NCBI GenBank assembly: GCA_947487895.1
Contig: CANKYF010000003.1
Coordinates: 62,001-126,000, forward strand
Source of the DNA: an uncultured Flavobacteriaceae bacterium
GTDB taxonomy: Bacteria; Bacteroidota; Bacteroidia; Flavobacteriales; Flavobacteriaceae
Direction of reading: 5' to 3'
Length of the DNA stretch: 64,000 nt
Of this stretch, positions 10,201 to 18,283 are shown one piece after another (position 1 is the first letter of the stretch; every line of letters starts with the position of its first letter). Made by a program: the position numbers and the translations under genes. The notes below the pieces were generated by a model. That model was not told the DNA's origin, ran no database searches, and saw only the letters and a list, made by a program, of their open reading frames with translations.

Positions 10201-10539
10201 TACTACGAAGTTGGAAATAAAGAGAAAGCACAACAACTATTTAAAGATGTTGCTGTTAAATATCAAGAAAACTTAAAGTATTACAGTAGCTTAGAACAAA
10301 ATAGTCAAGAACGTTTATTTGAAGAAATTTATACAGATATTCAACGTTACAAAGCGCTCATTGATGTTTTAATAAGACATGATATAGAGTTTGCAAATAA
10401 AGAAGGGGATGTATTTAATGATTATTTAAGGCTCTTTAAGTATTTTATTGATGATGAGGAAGACCCTCAAAATCAACCTACAGATAAAGATATTCCTGAG
10501 CAAACATTAGATACAGCCATAGAAGCAGTTACAGAATAA
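7225..10539 (+). CDS. DUF2723 family polytopic membrane protein (putative protein glycosyltransferase)
   Basis: A 1104-residue membrane protein typical of Bacteroidota. The first part has about ten transmembrane segments and carries the DUF2723 signature FWDAGEYILTSSKLQVGHPPG near residue 40, with the acidic residue and the His-Pro-Pro-Gly loop placed as in GT-C-like glycosyltransferases that use lipid-linked sugars. Further segments lie near residues 545-590 and 640-660. The C-terminal 400 residues are soluble and probably periplasmic, ending in a helical repeat-like region and an acidic tail. I took ATG 7225 rather than the TTG at 7216. The polysaccharide deacetylase gene starts 3 nt after its stop, so the two are likely cotranscribed. 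Glycosyltransfer is inferred from family resemblance and not shown. Confidence 0.85.
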   Translation: MSTQNFKKWNTILGWFSFLIALITYSLTVEPTVSFWDAGEYILTSSKLQVGHPPGAPLFQMFGAFFSIFALEPSQIGWVMNMMSAVSSAFTILFMFWTITLLLKKLASDSEDNQPKAQAILGSALVGSLAFTFTDSFWFNAVETEVYAMATLIMSVLFWLGLRWEQDMDTPRGNRWLILIAFVIGLSFGVHFMGLLTIPAIGLIYYFKNYKTVTIKNFIIANVVSVAILLFIFKFLAPNILKVFSVSEIFFVNTIGLPFNSGSIIAAIVLVAIIFYALKYTRKKNYTHINTGILCLTFVIIGFSTWLMLPIRANANVVINENNPSSARELLAYYNLEQYPETHLFYGPQFTDIYAALDENNPYIDDKPKYEKDEEKGEYIVVNDYKNARQNYNSKHASILPRMWSSEHAENYMMFSGFLNFKIKPEHQMDNDVRGLVNGFRKEVMEGNVDYEDYNNFLKRYASSYLDIEKPSLAANLKYLFEYQLGYMYWRYFMWNFTGRQDDIQGRYDNHGNWISGINFIDEMLLEHSQDNLPSDVLNNKARNTYYFLPFILGIIGFFFLLNKDKKLFWVMLVFFLFTGLAIQVYTNVRPFEPRERDYSVVGSFYVFALWIGFGVYAIYDALKKYLPKKLAAPIITVACLILVPSILAANNWDDHDRSGKYTAQSMAKKYLDSCAENAILFTIGDNDTFALWYAQEIEGYRTDVRVVNTSLFQTDWYIDQMKRKAYESEPIPSQLTHKDYRHGTNDYVRIESLANDTISIKQALNFITSDSPRAKFKYFLEKYTNQDVSYYPSQHLNLRYLPTKYLTLPVNKVNALKHGIVKEKDADKIVSEIDIEIKGGAIYKNRLLMLDIVANNDWKRPIYFTGGSFGDDDYIWMKDYLQLDGMCYKLVPIKTEVDRANPFDMGRVDADLMYEQVKKWDWGNSGSKDIYHDVETRKNSITYRGNLARLIEQLINEDKLDKAEEIADIAMTNMPVDYFAYYTLLEPYIGAYYEVGNKEKAQQLFKDVAVKYQENLKYYSSLEQNSQERLFEEIYTDIQRYKALIDVLIRHDIEFANKEGDVFNDYLRLFKYFIDDEEDPQNQPTDKDIPEQTLDTAIEAVTE

Positions 10540-10542
10540 GAC

Positions 10543-11190
10543 ATGGGATTAATACCCGCAAAAACACCTAAGTTTATTAAGTGGATGTTCCCGAAATATA
10601 CTTGGGTCATACCTTCTAGTAAAAAGGTACTATACTTAACCTTTGATGATGGTCCTACTCCCGACATCACTCAACGGGTTTTAGATATACTAAAACAGTT
10701 TAATGCTAAAGCTACATTCTTTTGCATTGGAGAAAATGTTGAAAAATATCCCTTTATTCTTGAAAGTATTTTAAAAGAAAAACATAGTATTGGCAACCAC
10801 ACTTATCATCATTTAAAAGGCTGGGAAACCCCTACCAAAGAATACCTAGAAAACACTGAAGATTGTGAGCAAGCTTTTAAATCAAAAATCGTCAATCATA
10901 AACCTATCAATCTCTTTAGACCGCCCTACGGAAAGATAACTAACAAACAGGGAAAACAACTTATAAAGCTAGGTTACAAAATTATAATGTGGGATATCTT
11001 GTCTTTTGATTGGGATAACAATACAACTAAAGAAACTTGCTTAAACAATGTAATTTCTAAAGCGAAATCTGGTAGCATTATTGTATTTCACGATAGTGTT
11101 AAGGCTTCAGAAAAGATGATGTACGCTTTACCAAAGACATTAGAATATTTTAGCAAACAAGGTTATGAGTTTAAAGCTATTGTCAATTAG
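10543..11190 (+). CDS. Polysaccharide deacetylase (NodB homology domain)
   Basis: Carbohydrate esterase family 4 protein of 215 residues that would remove N-acetyl groups from a glycan with a divalent metal. Motif 1 is TFDDGP (catalytic and metal-binding Asp), motif 2 is NHTYHH (metal-binding histidines), motif 3 is FRPPYGK, motif 4 is WDILSFDW and motif 5 is IIVFHDS. All catalytic residues are present. No signal peptide is obvious: the N-terminus MGLIPAKTPKFIKWMF is followed directly by the barrel, so it may be cytoplasmic or membrane-associated. It starts 3 nt after the DUF2723 gene, which suggests a shared role in envelope glycans. Substrate unknown. Confidence 0.92.
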   Translation: MGLIPAKTPKFIKWMFPKYTWVIPSSKKVLYLTFDDGPTPDITQRVLDILKQFNAKATFFCIGENVEKYPFILESILKEKHSIGNHTYHHLKGWETPTKEYLENTEDCEQAFKSKIVNHKPINLFRPPYGKITNKQGKQLIKLGYKIIMWDILSFDWDNNTTKETCLNNVISKAKSGSIIVFHDSVKASEKMMYALPKTLEYFSKQGYEFKAIVN

Positions 11191-11228
11191 AAATGACAAC
11201 TTAAAAGATTAACGTTTATATATGGAAA

Positions 11229-11287
11229 GTTGCGTGTTTGTGTGCGAGGATTTTTCGAAGGAAAATCAAACGTAACAAATGTGCAAC
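11229..11287. repeat. Long intergenic palindrome
   Basis: Outer arms GTTGCGTGTTTGT (11229-11241) and ACAAATGTGCAAC (11275-11287) pair over 13 positions with three G-U pairs. An inner stem GATTTTTC / GGAAAATC (11249-11256, 11260-11267) closes on a GAA loop. The whole folds into one two-part hairpin downstream of the deacetylase gene and of the convergent lipoprotein gene. It may act as a terminator-like structure or be one copy of a dispersed palindromic repeat. Confidence 0.6.
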
Positions 11288-11329
11288 GACCTTTTGATTT
11301 AGTTAAAAATAGCAATTTTTTATATATGG

Positions 11330-11887
11330 TATTAGCTACCATTTTTCCTTTTCCACCACGCTAATATTTCATCTACCTTATTTTGACTATAAATTTTGCA
11401 TTCACAGTCTTCTCTTGGATAAGGTTCTTTATTTCTGTATGATTCTATTATCGATATGATTTGATTTCCGATTGTCATTCCTTTTGAGTCAGGAATATTT
11501 GAGGAAGAAATTCCCATAACACATTTTGCTTTTTCTTTGGAATCTATTTTAGATATCAGATATTCTAAATCATTTTCATCAATCCAATTAATATTGGTTT
11601 TTCCTCGTGTTTGAAGGATGTCAAGCTTGTCTTTATCGGTTGTGTCTGCTTTCAATTCATTTACAAAATCTCTCACACTTATATTAGACATCATTGGTCT
11701 ATCATTAATGTCAGCAGAATATTTAAAAAAATCTTTTTCCCATTTTTCATAGTCGTCAATAATAAATTTATTCGCACCATATTCAATTTCCTTTTTACAA
11801 GAAAACAATATCAAGAAAGTAAAAAATATTAAGATTGTTTTATTAATTGATTGAGTGCGTATGAGTAAGTTCAAATGATAGCTAATA
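11330..11887. repeat. 9-bp inverted repeats bounding the lipoprotein gene
   Basis: TATTAGCTA (11330-11338) and its exact reverse complement TAGCTAATA (11879-11887) lie at the two ends of the gene. The outer sequence continues as GGTATTAGCTACC on one side and GATAGCTAATATTGCG on the other. The coordinates give the span between the outer edges of the repeats. Confidence 0.5.
11332..11874 (-). CDS. Hypothetical lipoprotein in a repeat-bounded cassette
   Basis: Not recognised. The 180-residue product has an N-terminal signal with lipobox ILFSC, so it should be a lipid-anchored envelope protein. The mature part is charged, with a few cysteines towards the C-terminus (REDCECKIY) and an IPDSKGMTIGNQI loop. 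The only reasonable start is TTG at 11874, since no ATG is in frame upstream of the signal sequence. A perfect 9-bp inverted repeat marks both ends of the gene: TATTAGCTA at 11330-11338 overlaps the stop codon and TAGCTAATA at 11879-11887 lies just before the start. With the palindrome at 11229 this gives a cassette-like look. Function unknown. Confidence 0.6.
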   Translation of the reverse strand: MNLLIRTQSINKTILIFFTFLILFSCKKEIEYGANKFIIDDYEKWEKDFFKYSADINDRPMMSNISVRDFVNELKADTTDKDKLDILQTRGKTNINWIDENDLEYLISKIDSKEKAKCVMGISSSNIPDSKGMTIGNQIISIIESYRNKEPYPREDCECKIYSQNKVDEILAWWKRKNGS

Positions 11888-11960
11888 TTGCGTTATGCTC
11901 AAGATAAACTACCATATAGGAAATTGTGTAATCAAATAAAGAAAACACACATAAAATCTA

Positions 11961-12260
11961 CTAAGCCGTATACTCTTGAATGATCCCTATTAATGTATTG
12001 GCATCTAATTCTCCACTTTGGCGCCATTTCATTTCGCCATCTTTGTAGATAATTAATGTTGGAAGTGCTTTTACTCTTAGAGCTTCTGCTAACTCTTCAT
12101 TTTTTTCAACATCAATCTTAATTACTTTAGCTTTATCTCCCAGGGCAGCAGCAACATCTCTTAAAACAAGATGCATTGCGGTTGATTGGTCATTCCAGTC
12201 AGTATAAAACTCTAATAATACTGGAATTTCTACATCTATTAATTCCCCAAATTTTGACAT
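11961..12260 (-). CDS. Thioredoxin-fold protein without the redox cysteines
   Basis: A 99-residue thioredoxin-fold protein. The sequence follows the canonical fold: PVLLEFYTDW strand, then the active-site helix, KVIKIDVEKNEELAEALRVKALPTLIIYKDGE with the conserved cis-proline (ALPT) and the C-terminal helix. The active-site WCGPC is replaced by WNDQS, and there is no cysteine anywhere in the protein. It therefore cannot catalyse disulfide exchange and is more likely a binding or scaffold protein. A -7 box TAGGTTTG lies on the minus strand at 12295-12302. It stands alone, upstream of no obvious partner. Fold assignment is firm; role unknown. Confidence 0.88.
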   Translation of the reverse strand: MSKFGELIDVEIPVLLEFYTDWNDQSTAMHLVLRDVAAALGDKAKVIKIDVEKNEELAEALRVKALPTLIIYKDGEMKWRQSGELDANTLIGIIQEYTA

Positions 12261-12418
12261 ACCATTTAGTATTTATTGGTAAAATGCTGTATTACAAACC
12301 TACACATTTTTTTAAAATTTAGCTAATTCATTAAAAATCAGCTATAAAATAGCAATTATTGCTCTGTCTAATTTATTAAAAAAGTGCTAAACTGCACAAT
12401 TTTACCTACTTTATTTAA

Positions 12419-13651
12419 TTAGACGGCTTTTGTTCCTTTTCTTAACTCAATTACTGTTATTTCAGGCCATATACCAACGCGACCTGGAAATGCTAAATAC
12501 CCAAATCCTCGATTCACATTTATATACTGCCCCAACTCTTGGTAAATCCCTGCCCAATATTTATAGCGCCACTTTACGGGACTCCATTTAAACCAACCTG
12601 GTATTTCAATACCAAACTGCATACCATGTGTATGTCCACTTAATGTTAAATGATAATGATAATCATCTTGAATGACTTGTTTTTCCCAATGTGATGGATC
12701 ATGACTTAACAATATCTTAAAGTCCTCTTTATGAACACCAGAAGCCGCTTTTTTTAGATCTCCTGCTTTTTTAAAACCACCAGCTCCCCAATTCTCTACG
12801 CCTACAAGTGCAATTCTCTCTCCTTCTTTTTCTATGAATTGATGTTCATTCAACAATAAATTGAACCCTATTTCTTTTTGTATGCTTTTTAAATCTTCTA
12901 GATTTTGATGTTTGGCTTCTTCAGATTCCCACCTAACATAATCTCCATAATCATGGTTTCCCAAAACGGAATATAATCCGTCTTTGGCTTTTAGCTTTCC
13001 AAAAATGTCTACATAAGGTTTCATTTCTTCAGCCTTATTATTCACCATATCTCCTGTGAATAAAACCACGTCACTTTCTTGTTCATTTATCAAATCTACA
13101 GCATAACTCACCTTTTCTGGATTATCAAAACTGCCTGAATGTATATCACTAATTTGTGTTAACTTATATCCATCAAAAGCTTCAGGCAAATCTTCATAGT
13201 GTAACGTATATTTTAATACTTTAAAATTGTATTTTCCTTTGTAAATACCATAAAGTATTGATGCAAAAGGGATAGCTGCTAGCCCTAATGCTATTTTAGA
13301 AATAAAGCTTCTTCTACTTTCTAATGAAGCCTCTCCATGATAATCAACTCTAATATCATTTTTATAGCCATAATTTATCCATCTGAAAATATCTTCTCCA
13401 AACATCACAATTAACACAACCATTTTGGGTACTAAAAAAGCAATTAAAAAACCAAAAGCATAAGCTTGAGCATTCCCATAATTTGCTCTATCTAAACCCC
13501 AAAACCTAAACAAAAAATTACCTGTTACTAAAACAGATAATATCCAATAGAAGATGTGTAACCAAAGATTTTTTGATAGTGTTTTAAATGCTTGAAAAGC
13601 ATAAATATCTATTACTATAAAAATAAGTATGAAGATTCCCCAACGCAGCAT
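12419..13651 (-). CDS. Membrane-anchored metallophosphoesterase
   Basis: A calcineurin-like phosphoesterase of 410 residues. The N-terminal region has about four transmembrane segments (within residues 1-125), after which a soluble catalytic domain begins. Metal-binding motifs are all present: SDIHSGSFD, TGDMVNN, GNHDYGDY, LSHDPSHW and SGHTHGMQFG. The topology matches YkuE-like enzymes, some of which act on lipid A precursors or other phospholipids. I prefer the ATG at 13651 over an in-frame TTG at 13669. The gene is divergent from polA. The substrate cannot be told from sequence. Confidence 0.88.
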   Translation of the reverse strand: MLRWGIFILIFIVIDIYAFQAFKTLSKNLWLHIFYWILSVLVTGNFLFRFWGLDRANYGNAQAYAFGFLIAFLVPKMVVLIVMFGEDIFRWINYGYKNDIRVDYHGEASLESRRSFISKIALGLAAIPFASILYGIYKGKYNFKVLKYTLHYEDLPEAFDGYKLTQISDIHSGSFDNPEKVSYAVDLINEQESDVVLFTGDMVNNKAEEMKPYVDIFGKLKAKDGLYSVLGNHDYGDYVRWESEEAKHQNLEDLKSIQKEIGFNLLLNEHQFIEKEGERIALVGVENWGAGGFKKAGDLKKAASGVHKEDFKILLSHDPSHWEKQVIQDDYHYHLTLSGHTHGMQFGIEIPGWFKWSPVKWRYKYWAGIYQELGQYINVNRGFGYLAFPGRVGIWPEITVIELRKGTKAV

Positions 13652-13767
13652 TTTCTGTTTTTTTATCAAAGATAGCGGTAATCTAATCTACAATTAAAAA
13701 ACCGTTCTTTATTTAACTAATAGTTAAGATTTACCATTCAGACGAAAAAAATGTGACTATGTTACAG

Positions 13768-13798
13768 TTCGCTTTCCAATTTACTTTTTGTAGTTTTG
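13768..13798 (+). promoter_or_regulatory. Promoter of polA
   Basis: A -33 element TTCG (13768-13771) and -7 box TAGTTTTG (13791-13798) are 19 nt apart, the standard Bacteroidota spacing. The ATG of polA is 22 nt downstream. Confidence 0.6.
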
Positions 13799-13820
13799 GT
13801 TTTCTTTCAAAACAAAACCA

Positions 13821-16691
13821 ATGTCTGAACAAAAACGTCTTTTTCTAGTAGATGCCTACGCATTAATTTTTAGAGGTTATTATGCTTTTATTAAAAACCC
13901 AAGAATAAACTCTAAGGGCACAGATACCTCTGCCATTCTGGGTTTTATGAATTCGCTTTTAGATGTTATTAAAAGAGAAAGACCAGACCATTTAGCTGTT
14001 TGTTTTGATAAAGGCGGAAGTGCAGACCGTGTTGAAATGTATGAAGCCTACAAAGCTAATAGAGATGAAACACCAGAAGCTATAAAAATAGCTGTTCCAT
14101 ATATATATGAAATACTAAAGGCCATGCATATTCCAATTATGGTAAAAGAAGGGTATGAAGCCGATGATGTCATAGGAACACTCTCTAAGCAAGCTGAAAA
14201 AGAAGGTTATAAAACTTTTATGGTAACACCAGATAAAGATTTTGCGCAATTGGTTTCTGAAAATATTTTCATGTATCGCCCCGTATTTGGTGGTGGTTAT
14301 GAAACATGGGGCATTCCTGAAGTTCAGAAAAAATTTGAGGTACAAGACCCACTACAAGTTATTGACTTTTTGGGTATGATGGGAGATTCTAGTGATAATA
14401 TTCCCGGATTACCAGGTGTTGGTGAGAAAACCGCTAAAAAGTTTTTAGCTGCTTATGGTAGTATGGAAAACCTATTAGCTAATACCCACGAGCTAAAAGG
14501 AAAAATGAAAGAGAAAATTGAAGCCAATGCTGAATTAGGTATCCTTTCAAAAAAACTAGCTACCATTATGCTAGATGTTCCAGTGGCTTTTGATGCTAAA
14601 GATTTTGAATTAGAACAACCCAATATTGAAAAAGTAAAAGAAATTTTTCAAGAGTTAGAATTTAGACGTTTAATTGATAATTTCTTAAAAACATTTGCTG
14701 TAGAGCAATCTGAGGTGGCTTCGAGTAACCTCAGCCACCAAGGCACTGATAAAAAATCACCAACTAAGACTACGCAAAGTCAAAAAACTCAAGCTGGTGC
14801 AGGTCAGTTTTCACTATTTGGCACTTCGACACCGCTCAGTGACCAAAACCCTGAAAGTGAATCTCAATCTTTTACTAGAAATACCTCAGGTACGCAATCG
14901 CATTTTTATCAACATATTAATTCTACTGTTGCCAAACGTTTATTTCTAAACAAACTTTCACAACAAAAAAGTGTTTGTTTTGATACTGAAACTACAGGCA
15001 TCAATCCAATTACAGCAGAATTAGTGGGTATTGCCTTTTCTTGGGAAGCTGGTAAAGGTTTTTATCTTCCATTTCCAGAAAGTAAAGATGAGACCCAAAA
15101 ACTAATTGAAGAATTACGTCCGTTTTTTGAAAGCGAAAGCATTGAAAAAATTGGTCAGAATTTAAAATACGATATCAAAGTTTTAGCAAAATATAATATT
15201 GATGTTAAAGGCAAATTGTTTGATACTATGTTGGCTCATTACCTCATCAATCCAGATATGCGTCATAACATGGATGTATTGGCTGAAACGTATTTAAATT
15301 ACACGCCTATTTCTATTGAAACCCTTATTGGTAAAAAAGGCAAGAATCAATTATCAATGCGCGATGTTTCTTTGGAAAAACAAACCGAATATGCTGTTGA
15401 AGATGCCGATATCACTCTTCAGCTTAAAGAACATTTTCAAAATGAATTAGGTGAAGCCAATACACAAAAGTTATTTGACGACATTGAAGTGCCGTTACTT
15501 CGTGTGTTGGCAGACATGGAACTTGAGGGCATTAATCTAGATAAAGGGTTTTTAAATTCATTGTCTGAAGAACTTAATAGTGATATCGCTACTCTAGAAA
15601 AAAGCATTTATGATACTGCGGGGGAAGAATTTAATATAGCGTCGCCTAAACAATTAGGTGTCATTTTATTTGAAAAACTAAAACTGGTTGATAAACCTAA
15701 AAAGACAAAGACTGGGCAATATTCAACTTCAGAAGATGTTTTAAGTTATCTAGCAAAAGACCATGAAATCATTCAAAACATTCTAGATTTCAGAGGGCTT
15801 TCTAAATTGAAAAGCACGTATGTTGATGCTTTACCAACTCAGGTTGAAGAAATATCAGGTAGAGTGCATACAGATTACATGCAAACTGTTGCTGCTACTG
15901 GAAGATTAAGTAGTAACAACCCTAATCTTCAAAATATACCTATTAGAACTGAAAGAGGAAGACAAGTTAGAAAGGCTTTTGTTCCACGAAGCGAAGATTA
16001 CACGCTTTTAGCAGCAGATTACAGCCAGATAGAACTTAGAATCATCGCTGCACTAAGTAAAGAAGAAACCATGATTTCTGCTTTTAAAAATGGGGAAGAT
16101 ATTCATGCTTCTACCGCTTCAAAAGTGTTTAATGTAACTATTGATGAAGTAACTAGAGAGCAACGTAGTAATGCTAAAACAGTCAACTTCGGGATTATAT
16201 ACGGGGTTTCTGCTTTTGGATTGAGCAATCAAACTAACTTAAGCAGAAGCGAATCTAAAGAATTGATAGATACTTATTACGCTACCTACCCTAAGCTTAG
16301 AAATTACATTAGTGAACAAGTAGATTTTGCCAGAGATAATGGCTATGTACAAACTGTTTTGGGGCGTCGCAGGTATTTAAAAGATATCAACTCTAGAAAT
16401 GCGGTTGTTCGTGGTGCCGCAGAACGTAATGCTGTAAATGCGCCTATACAAGGTAGTGCTGCCGATATTATTAAAATTGCCATGATTAATATTCACCAGA
16501 AATTGAGTGAAGGTAATTTCAAAACAAAAATGCTACTTCAGGTTCATGATGAATTGGTGTTTGATGTTTATAAACCCGAATTAGACACTATCAAATCTTT
16601 AGTGAAAACTGAAATGGAAAATGCTTATAAATTAGAAGTCCCTTTAGATGTTGACTTAGATACTGGAGATAATTGGCTGGAGGCGCATTAA
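13821..16691 (+). CDS. polA: DNA polymerase I
   Basis: Repair and Okazaki-fragment polymerase of 956 residues with three domains. The 5'-3' exonuclease (about 1-290) begins LVDAYALIFRGYYAF and has the DSSDNIPGLPGVGEKTA helix-hairpin-helix. A low-complexity linker (about 295-360) follows. The 3'-5' exonuclease (about 370-545) keeps its DTETTG metal-binding motif, so proofreading should be active. The polymerase domain has motif A DYSQIELRIIAAL, the RRSNAKTVNFGIIYG-type O helix region and motif C VHDELVFDV. It ends 24 nt before a palindromic repeat. Identification is certain. Confidence 0.98.
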   Translation: MSEQKRLFLVDAYALIFRGYYAFIKNPRINSKGTDTSAILGFMNSLLDVIKRERPDHLAVCFDKGGSADRVEMYEAYKANRDETPEAIKIAVPYIYEILKAMHIPIMVKEGYEADDVIGTLSKQAEKEGYKTFMVTPDKDFAQLVSENIFMYRPVFGGGYETWGIPEVQKKFEVQDPLQVIDFLGMMGDSSDNIPGLPGVGEKTAKKFLAAYGSMENLLANTHELKGKMKEKIEANAELGILSKKLATIMLDVPVAFDAKDFELEQPNIEKVKEIFQELEFRRLIDNFLKTFAVEQSEVASSNLSHQGTDKKSPTKTTQSQKTQAGAGQFSLFGTSTPLSDQNPESESQSFTRNTSGTQSHFYQHINSTVAKRLFLNKLSQQKSVCFDTETTGINPITAELVGIAFSWEAGKGFYLPFPESKDETQKLIEELRPFFESESIEKIGQNLKYDIKVLAKYNIDVKGKLFDTMLAHYLINPDMRHNMDVLAETYLNYTPISIETLIGKKGKNQLSMRDVSLEKQTEYAVEDADITLQLKEHFQNELGEANTQKLFDDIEVPLLRVLADMELEGINLDKGFLNSLSEELNSDIATLEKSIYDTAGEEFNIASPKQLGVILFEKLKLVDKPKKTKTGQYSTSEDVLSYLAKDHEIIQNILDFRGLSKLKSTYVDALPTQVEEISGRVHTDYMQTVAATGRLSSNNPNLQNIPIRTERGRQVRKAFVPRSEDYTLLAADYSQIELRIIAALSKEETMISAFKNGEDIHASTASKVFNVTIDEVTREQRSNAKTVNFGIIYGVSAFGLSNQTNLSRSESKELIDTYYATYPKLRNYISEQVDFARDNGYVQTVLGRRRYLKDINSRNAVVRGAAERNAVNAPIQGSAADIIKIAMINIHQKLSEGNFKTKMLLQVHDELVFDVYKPELDTIKSLVKTEMENAYKLEVPLDVDLDTGDNWLEAH

Positions 16692-16715
16692 ATCTAAATT
16701 TATTTGTCTTACATA

Positions 16716-16741
16716 CACCCCTATAATCCCCTCGAGGGGAT
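16716..16741 (+). repeat. Palindromic repeat copy 1 (forward)
   Basis: First of six copies of a 26-bp unit in 16716-20017. Forward form: CACCCCT, four variable bases, then the palindrome CCCCTCGAGGGG. It lies between polA and the first DUF559 gene. Confidence 0.8.
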
Positions 16742-16754
16742 ATTGAGCTGGGTT

Positions 16755-16780
16755 GTCCCCTTGAGGGGACTACAGGGGTG
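16755..16780 (-). repeat. Palindromic repeat copy 2 (inverted, directly before the DUF559 gene)
   Basis: Inverted form: GTCCCCTTGAGGGGAC followed by TAC and AGGGGTG. It ends 12 nt before the ATG of the DUF559 gene and forms the left end of unit A. Confidence 0.85.
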
Positions 16781-16792
16781 TCAAATAAAGAA

Positions 16793-17158
16793 ATGAGAAA
16801 CAAAATAATTCCATATAATCCAGAATTAAAAGAACTTGCTAGACAGCTAAGAAAGAATAGTACTTTACCAGAAGTTCTCTTATGGCAAAATATAAAGAAA
16901 CGTGCTTTAGATATTCAATTTCACAGACAAGTACCAATGTTAAACTATATTGTAGATTTTTACTGTCATGAAATTGGTTTAGCTATTGAAATTGATGGTA
17001 AAAGTCATGACCATAGTTTTTTGTATGATGCTAAAAGACAAGGTGAATTAGAAACATATGGTGTTAAGTTTCTAAGATTTTCTAATGATGAAGTTAAAAA
17101 GCATATGTTTAGTGTTTTATTGGTTATTGAAGAGACAATAAAAGAATTAAAACAATAA
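16793..17158 (+). CDS. DUF559 endonuclease-like protein (unit A)
   Basis: A 121-residue protein of the DUF559 family, which is related in fold to Vsr and other PD-(D/E)XK nucleases. Family blocks are RQLRKNSTLPEVLLWQ, QFHRQVPMLNYIVDFYC and LAIEIDGKSHDH; the Asp of VDFYC and the Glu-x-Asp of IEIDG are the likely metal ligands. No partner methyltransferase or helicase is near. The ATG at 16793 matches the homologous copy at 19497; an in-frame GTG lies at 16778 inside the repeat. The gene is enclosed by inverted copies of a 26-bp palindromic repeat (16755-16780 and 17163-17188), the same arrangement as the second copy. Biochemical role unknown; a nuclease acting on repeat or branched DNA is an inference. 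Confidence 0.85.
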   Translation: MRNKIIPYNPELKELARQLRKNSTLPEVLLWQNIKKRALDIQFHRQVPMLNYIVDFYCHEIGLAIEIDGKSHDHSFLYDAKRQGELETYGVKFLRFSNDEVKKHMFSVLLVIEETIKELKQ

Positions 17159-17162
17159 AAAA

Positions 17163-17188
17163 CACTCCTAAAGTCCCTTCAAGGGGAC
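17163..17188 (+). repeat. Palindromic repeat copy 3 (forward, directly after the DUF559 gene)
   Basis: Forward copy with CACTCCT, AAA, then GTCCCTTCAAGGGGAC. It starts 4 nt after the stop codon of the DUF559 gene and forms the right end of unit A. One stem position is changed relative to the other copies. Confidence 0.8.
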
Positions 17189-17264
17189 AGCAAACACAAA
17201 ATACTTGTCAAAACTTCCCAAACGTTAAAATTAGTAAGGCTTTTCACTTACAAACGACAGCTTT

Positions 17265-17288
17265 AGCAACGCTTTTACTAACGTTGCT
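17265..17288 (+). promoter_or_regulatory. Hairpin abutting the start codon of the barrel gene
   Basis: AGCAACG (17265-17271) and CGTTGCT (17282-17288) form a perfect 7-bp stem whose last base is adjacent to the ATG at 17289. It could limit ribosome access. Confidence 0.45.
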
Positions 17289-18272
17289 ATGATCTATAAA
17301 AAAATTATTTGTGTATTAAGCCTCTTATATACACTTTCTAATTATGCACAAACTTGTTGTTCAGGCGGTATCCCTCTATCAAATAATATTGGTTTACCCT
17401 TATCTGAAAAAGGCACAATACAGCTAGGCTTAAACTATGATTTTAACAACCTTAATACGCTTAACTCTGGCAGTGAAAAATTAAATGATGATACCAGATT
17501 AAGAACTACACATTCTGTTCTTCTTAATGGAAGTTATGCTATATCTAATAGATTTTCTGTTGAAGGTCTTTTTACTTGGGTAAATCAGCGTAGAATTATA
17601 ACAAGTACATTTGATGGCAGCAAAAACCTTGAAGCCTCTTCAGGTATAAGTGATGCTATTCTACTTGCTAAATATAATTTCCCCAATTTAATTTCAAAAA
17701 ACAGCGATTTAACTTTAGGCTTAGGTACAAAAATACCTTTAGGATCATCCACAGAAGTTAACGCAAACGGCATCCTACTTATTAATGATTTACAACCAGG
17801 CAGTAACGCTTGGGATATTATTTATTGGTTGTCTACAGGCAAACGCTTTAACTTTAGACCTTCTTTAAATGTATCAACCAGATTTGTTTATAGAAGCACA
17901 GGAACTAATAATGAATATTTAGGTAATTCTTCGTATAAATTCGGAAACGAGATTCAAGCTTTTTTGAGTTTTTCAGATCAGTTTACATTTGTAAAGACAT
18001 TATTATCACCAAGTATTTCTTTTAAATACAGAAACTCGGTTAAAGATCAAATTGAAGGCAGGGAACTTGATAACACAGGAGGTAATTGGATCTTTATTAT
18101 CCCAAATGTTGATGTAAATATTACACCCAAAATAACCTTTTCTGCTAGAGCTGAACTTCCTATTTATAGTAATGTAGACGGCACACAATTAACACCAACA
18201 TATAGATTAACTTCTGGTTTCTTATTCAAAATAACACCCAAACAAAATCCACTGAATTTTAATCCGCAATAA
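17289..18272 (+). CDS. Outer-membrane beta-barrel protein with a CCSGG motif
   Basis: A 327-residue exported protein with signal peptide ending LSNYAQ. The mature N-terminus begins TCCSGGIPLSNNIGLP, a vicinal-cysteine motif that may bind metal. The rest alternates polar and hydrophobic residues in strands ending with aromatic residues, and the C-terminus is also strand-like (RLTSGFLFKITPKQN), so it is most likely an outer-membrane barrel of the general transporter class. It is followed after 11 nt by the DUF3179 lipoprotein gene, with which it probably forms an operon. A 7-bp hairpin (AGCAACG / CGTTGCT, 17265-17288) touches the start codon. The pair sits between the two DUF559 units. Function unproven. 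Confidence 0.7.
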   Translation: MIYKKIICVLSLLYTLSNYAQTCCSGGIPLSNNIGLPLSEKGTIQLGLNYDFNNLNTLNSGSEKLNDDTRLRTTHSVLLNGSYAISNRFSVEGLFTWVNQRRIITSTFDGSKNLEASSGISDAILLAKYNFPNLISKNSDLTLGLGTKIPLGSSTEVNANGILLINDLQPGSNAWDIIYWLSTGKRFNFRPSLNVSTRFVYRSTGTNNEYLGNSSYKFGNEIQAFLSFSDQFTFVKTLLSPSISFKYRNSVKDQIEGRELDNTGGNWIFIIPNVDVNITPKITFSARAELPIYSNVDGTQLTPTYRLTSGFLFKITPKQNPLNFNPQ

Positions 18273-18283
18273 AAATTATAGCT

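Noticed and set aside
16778-16792. A GTG start for the first DUF559 gene inside the repeat
   Set aside because: The homologous copy at 19497 starts at the equivalent ATG, and conservation begins at MRNKIIPY.
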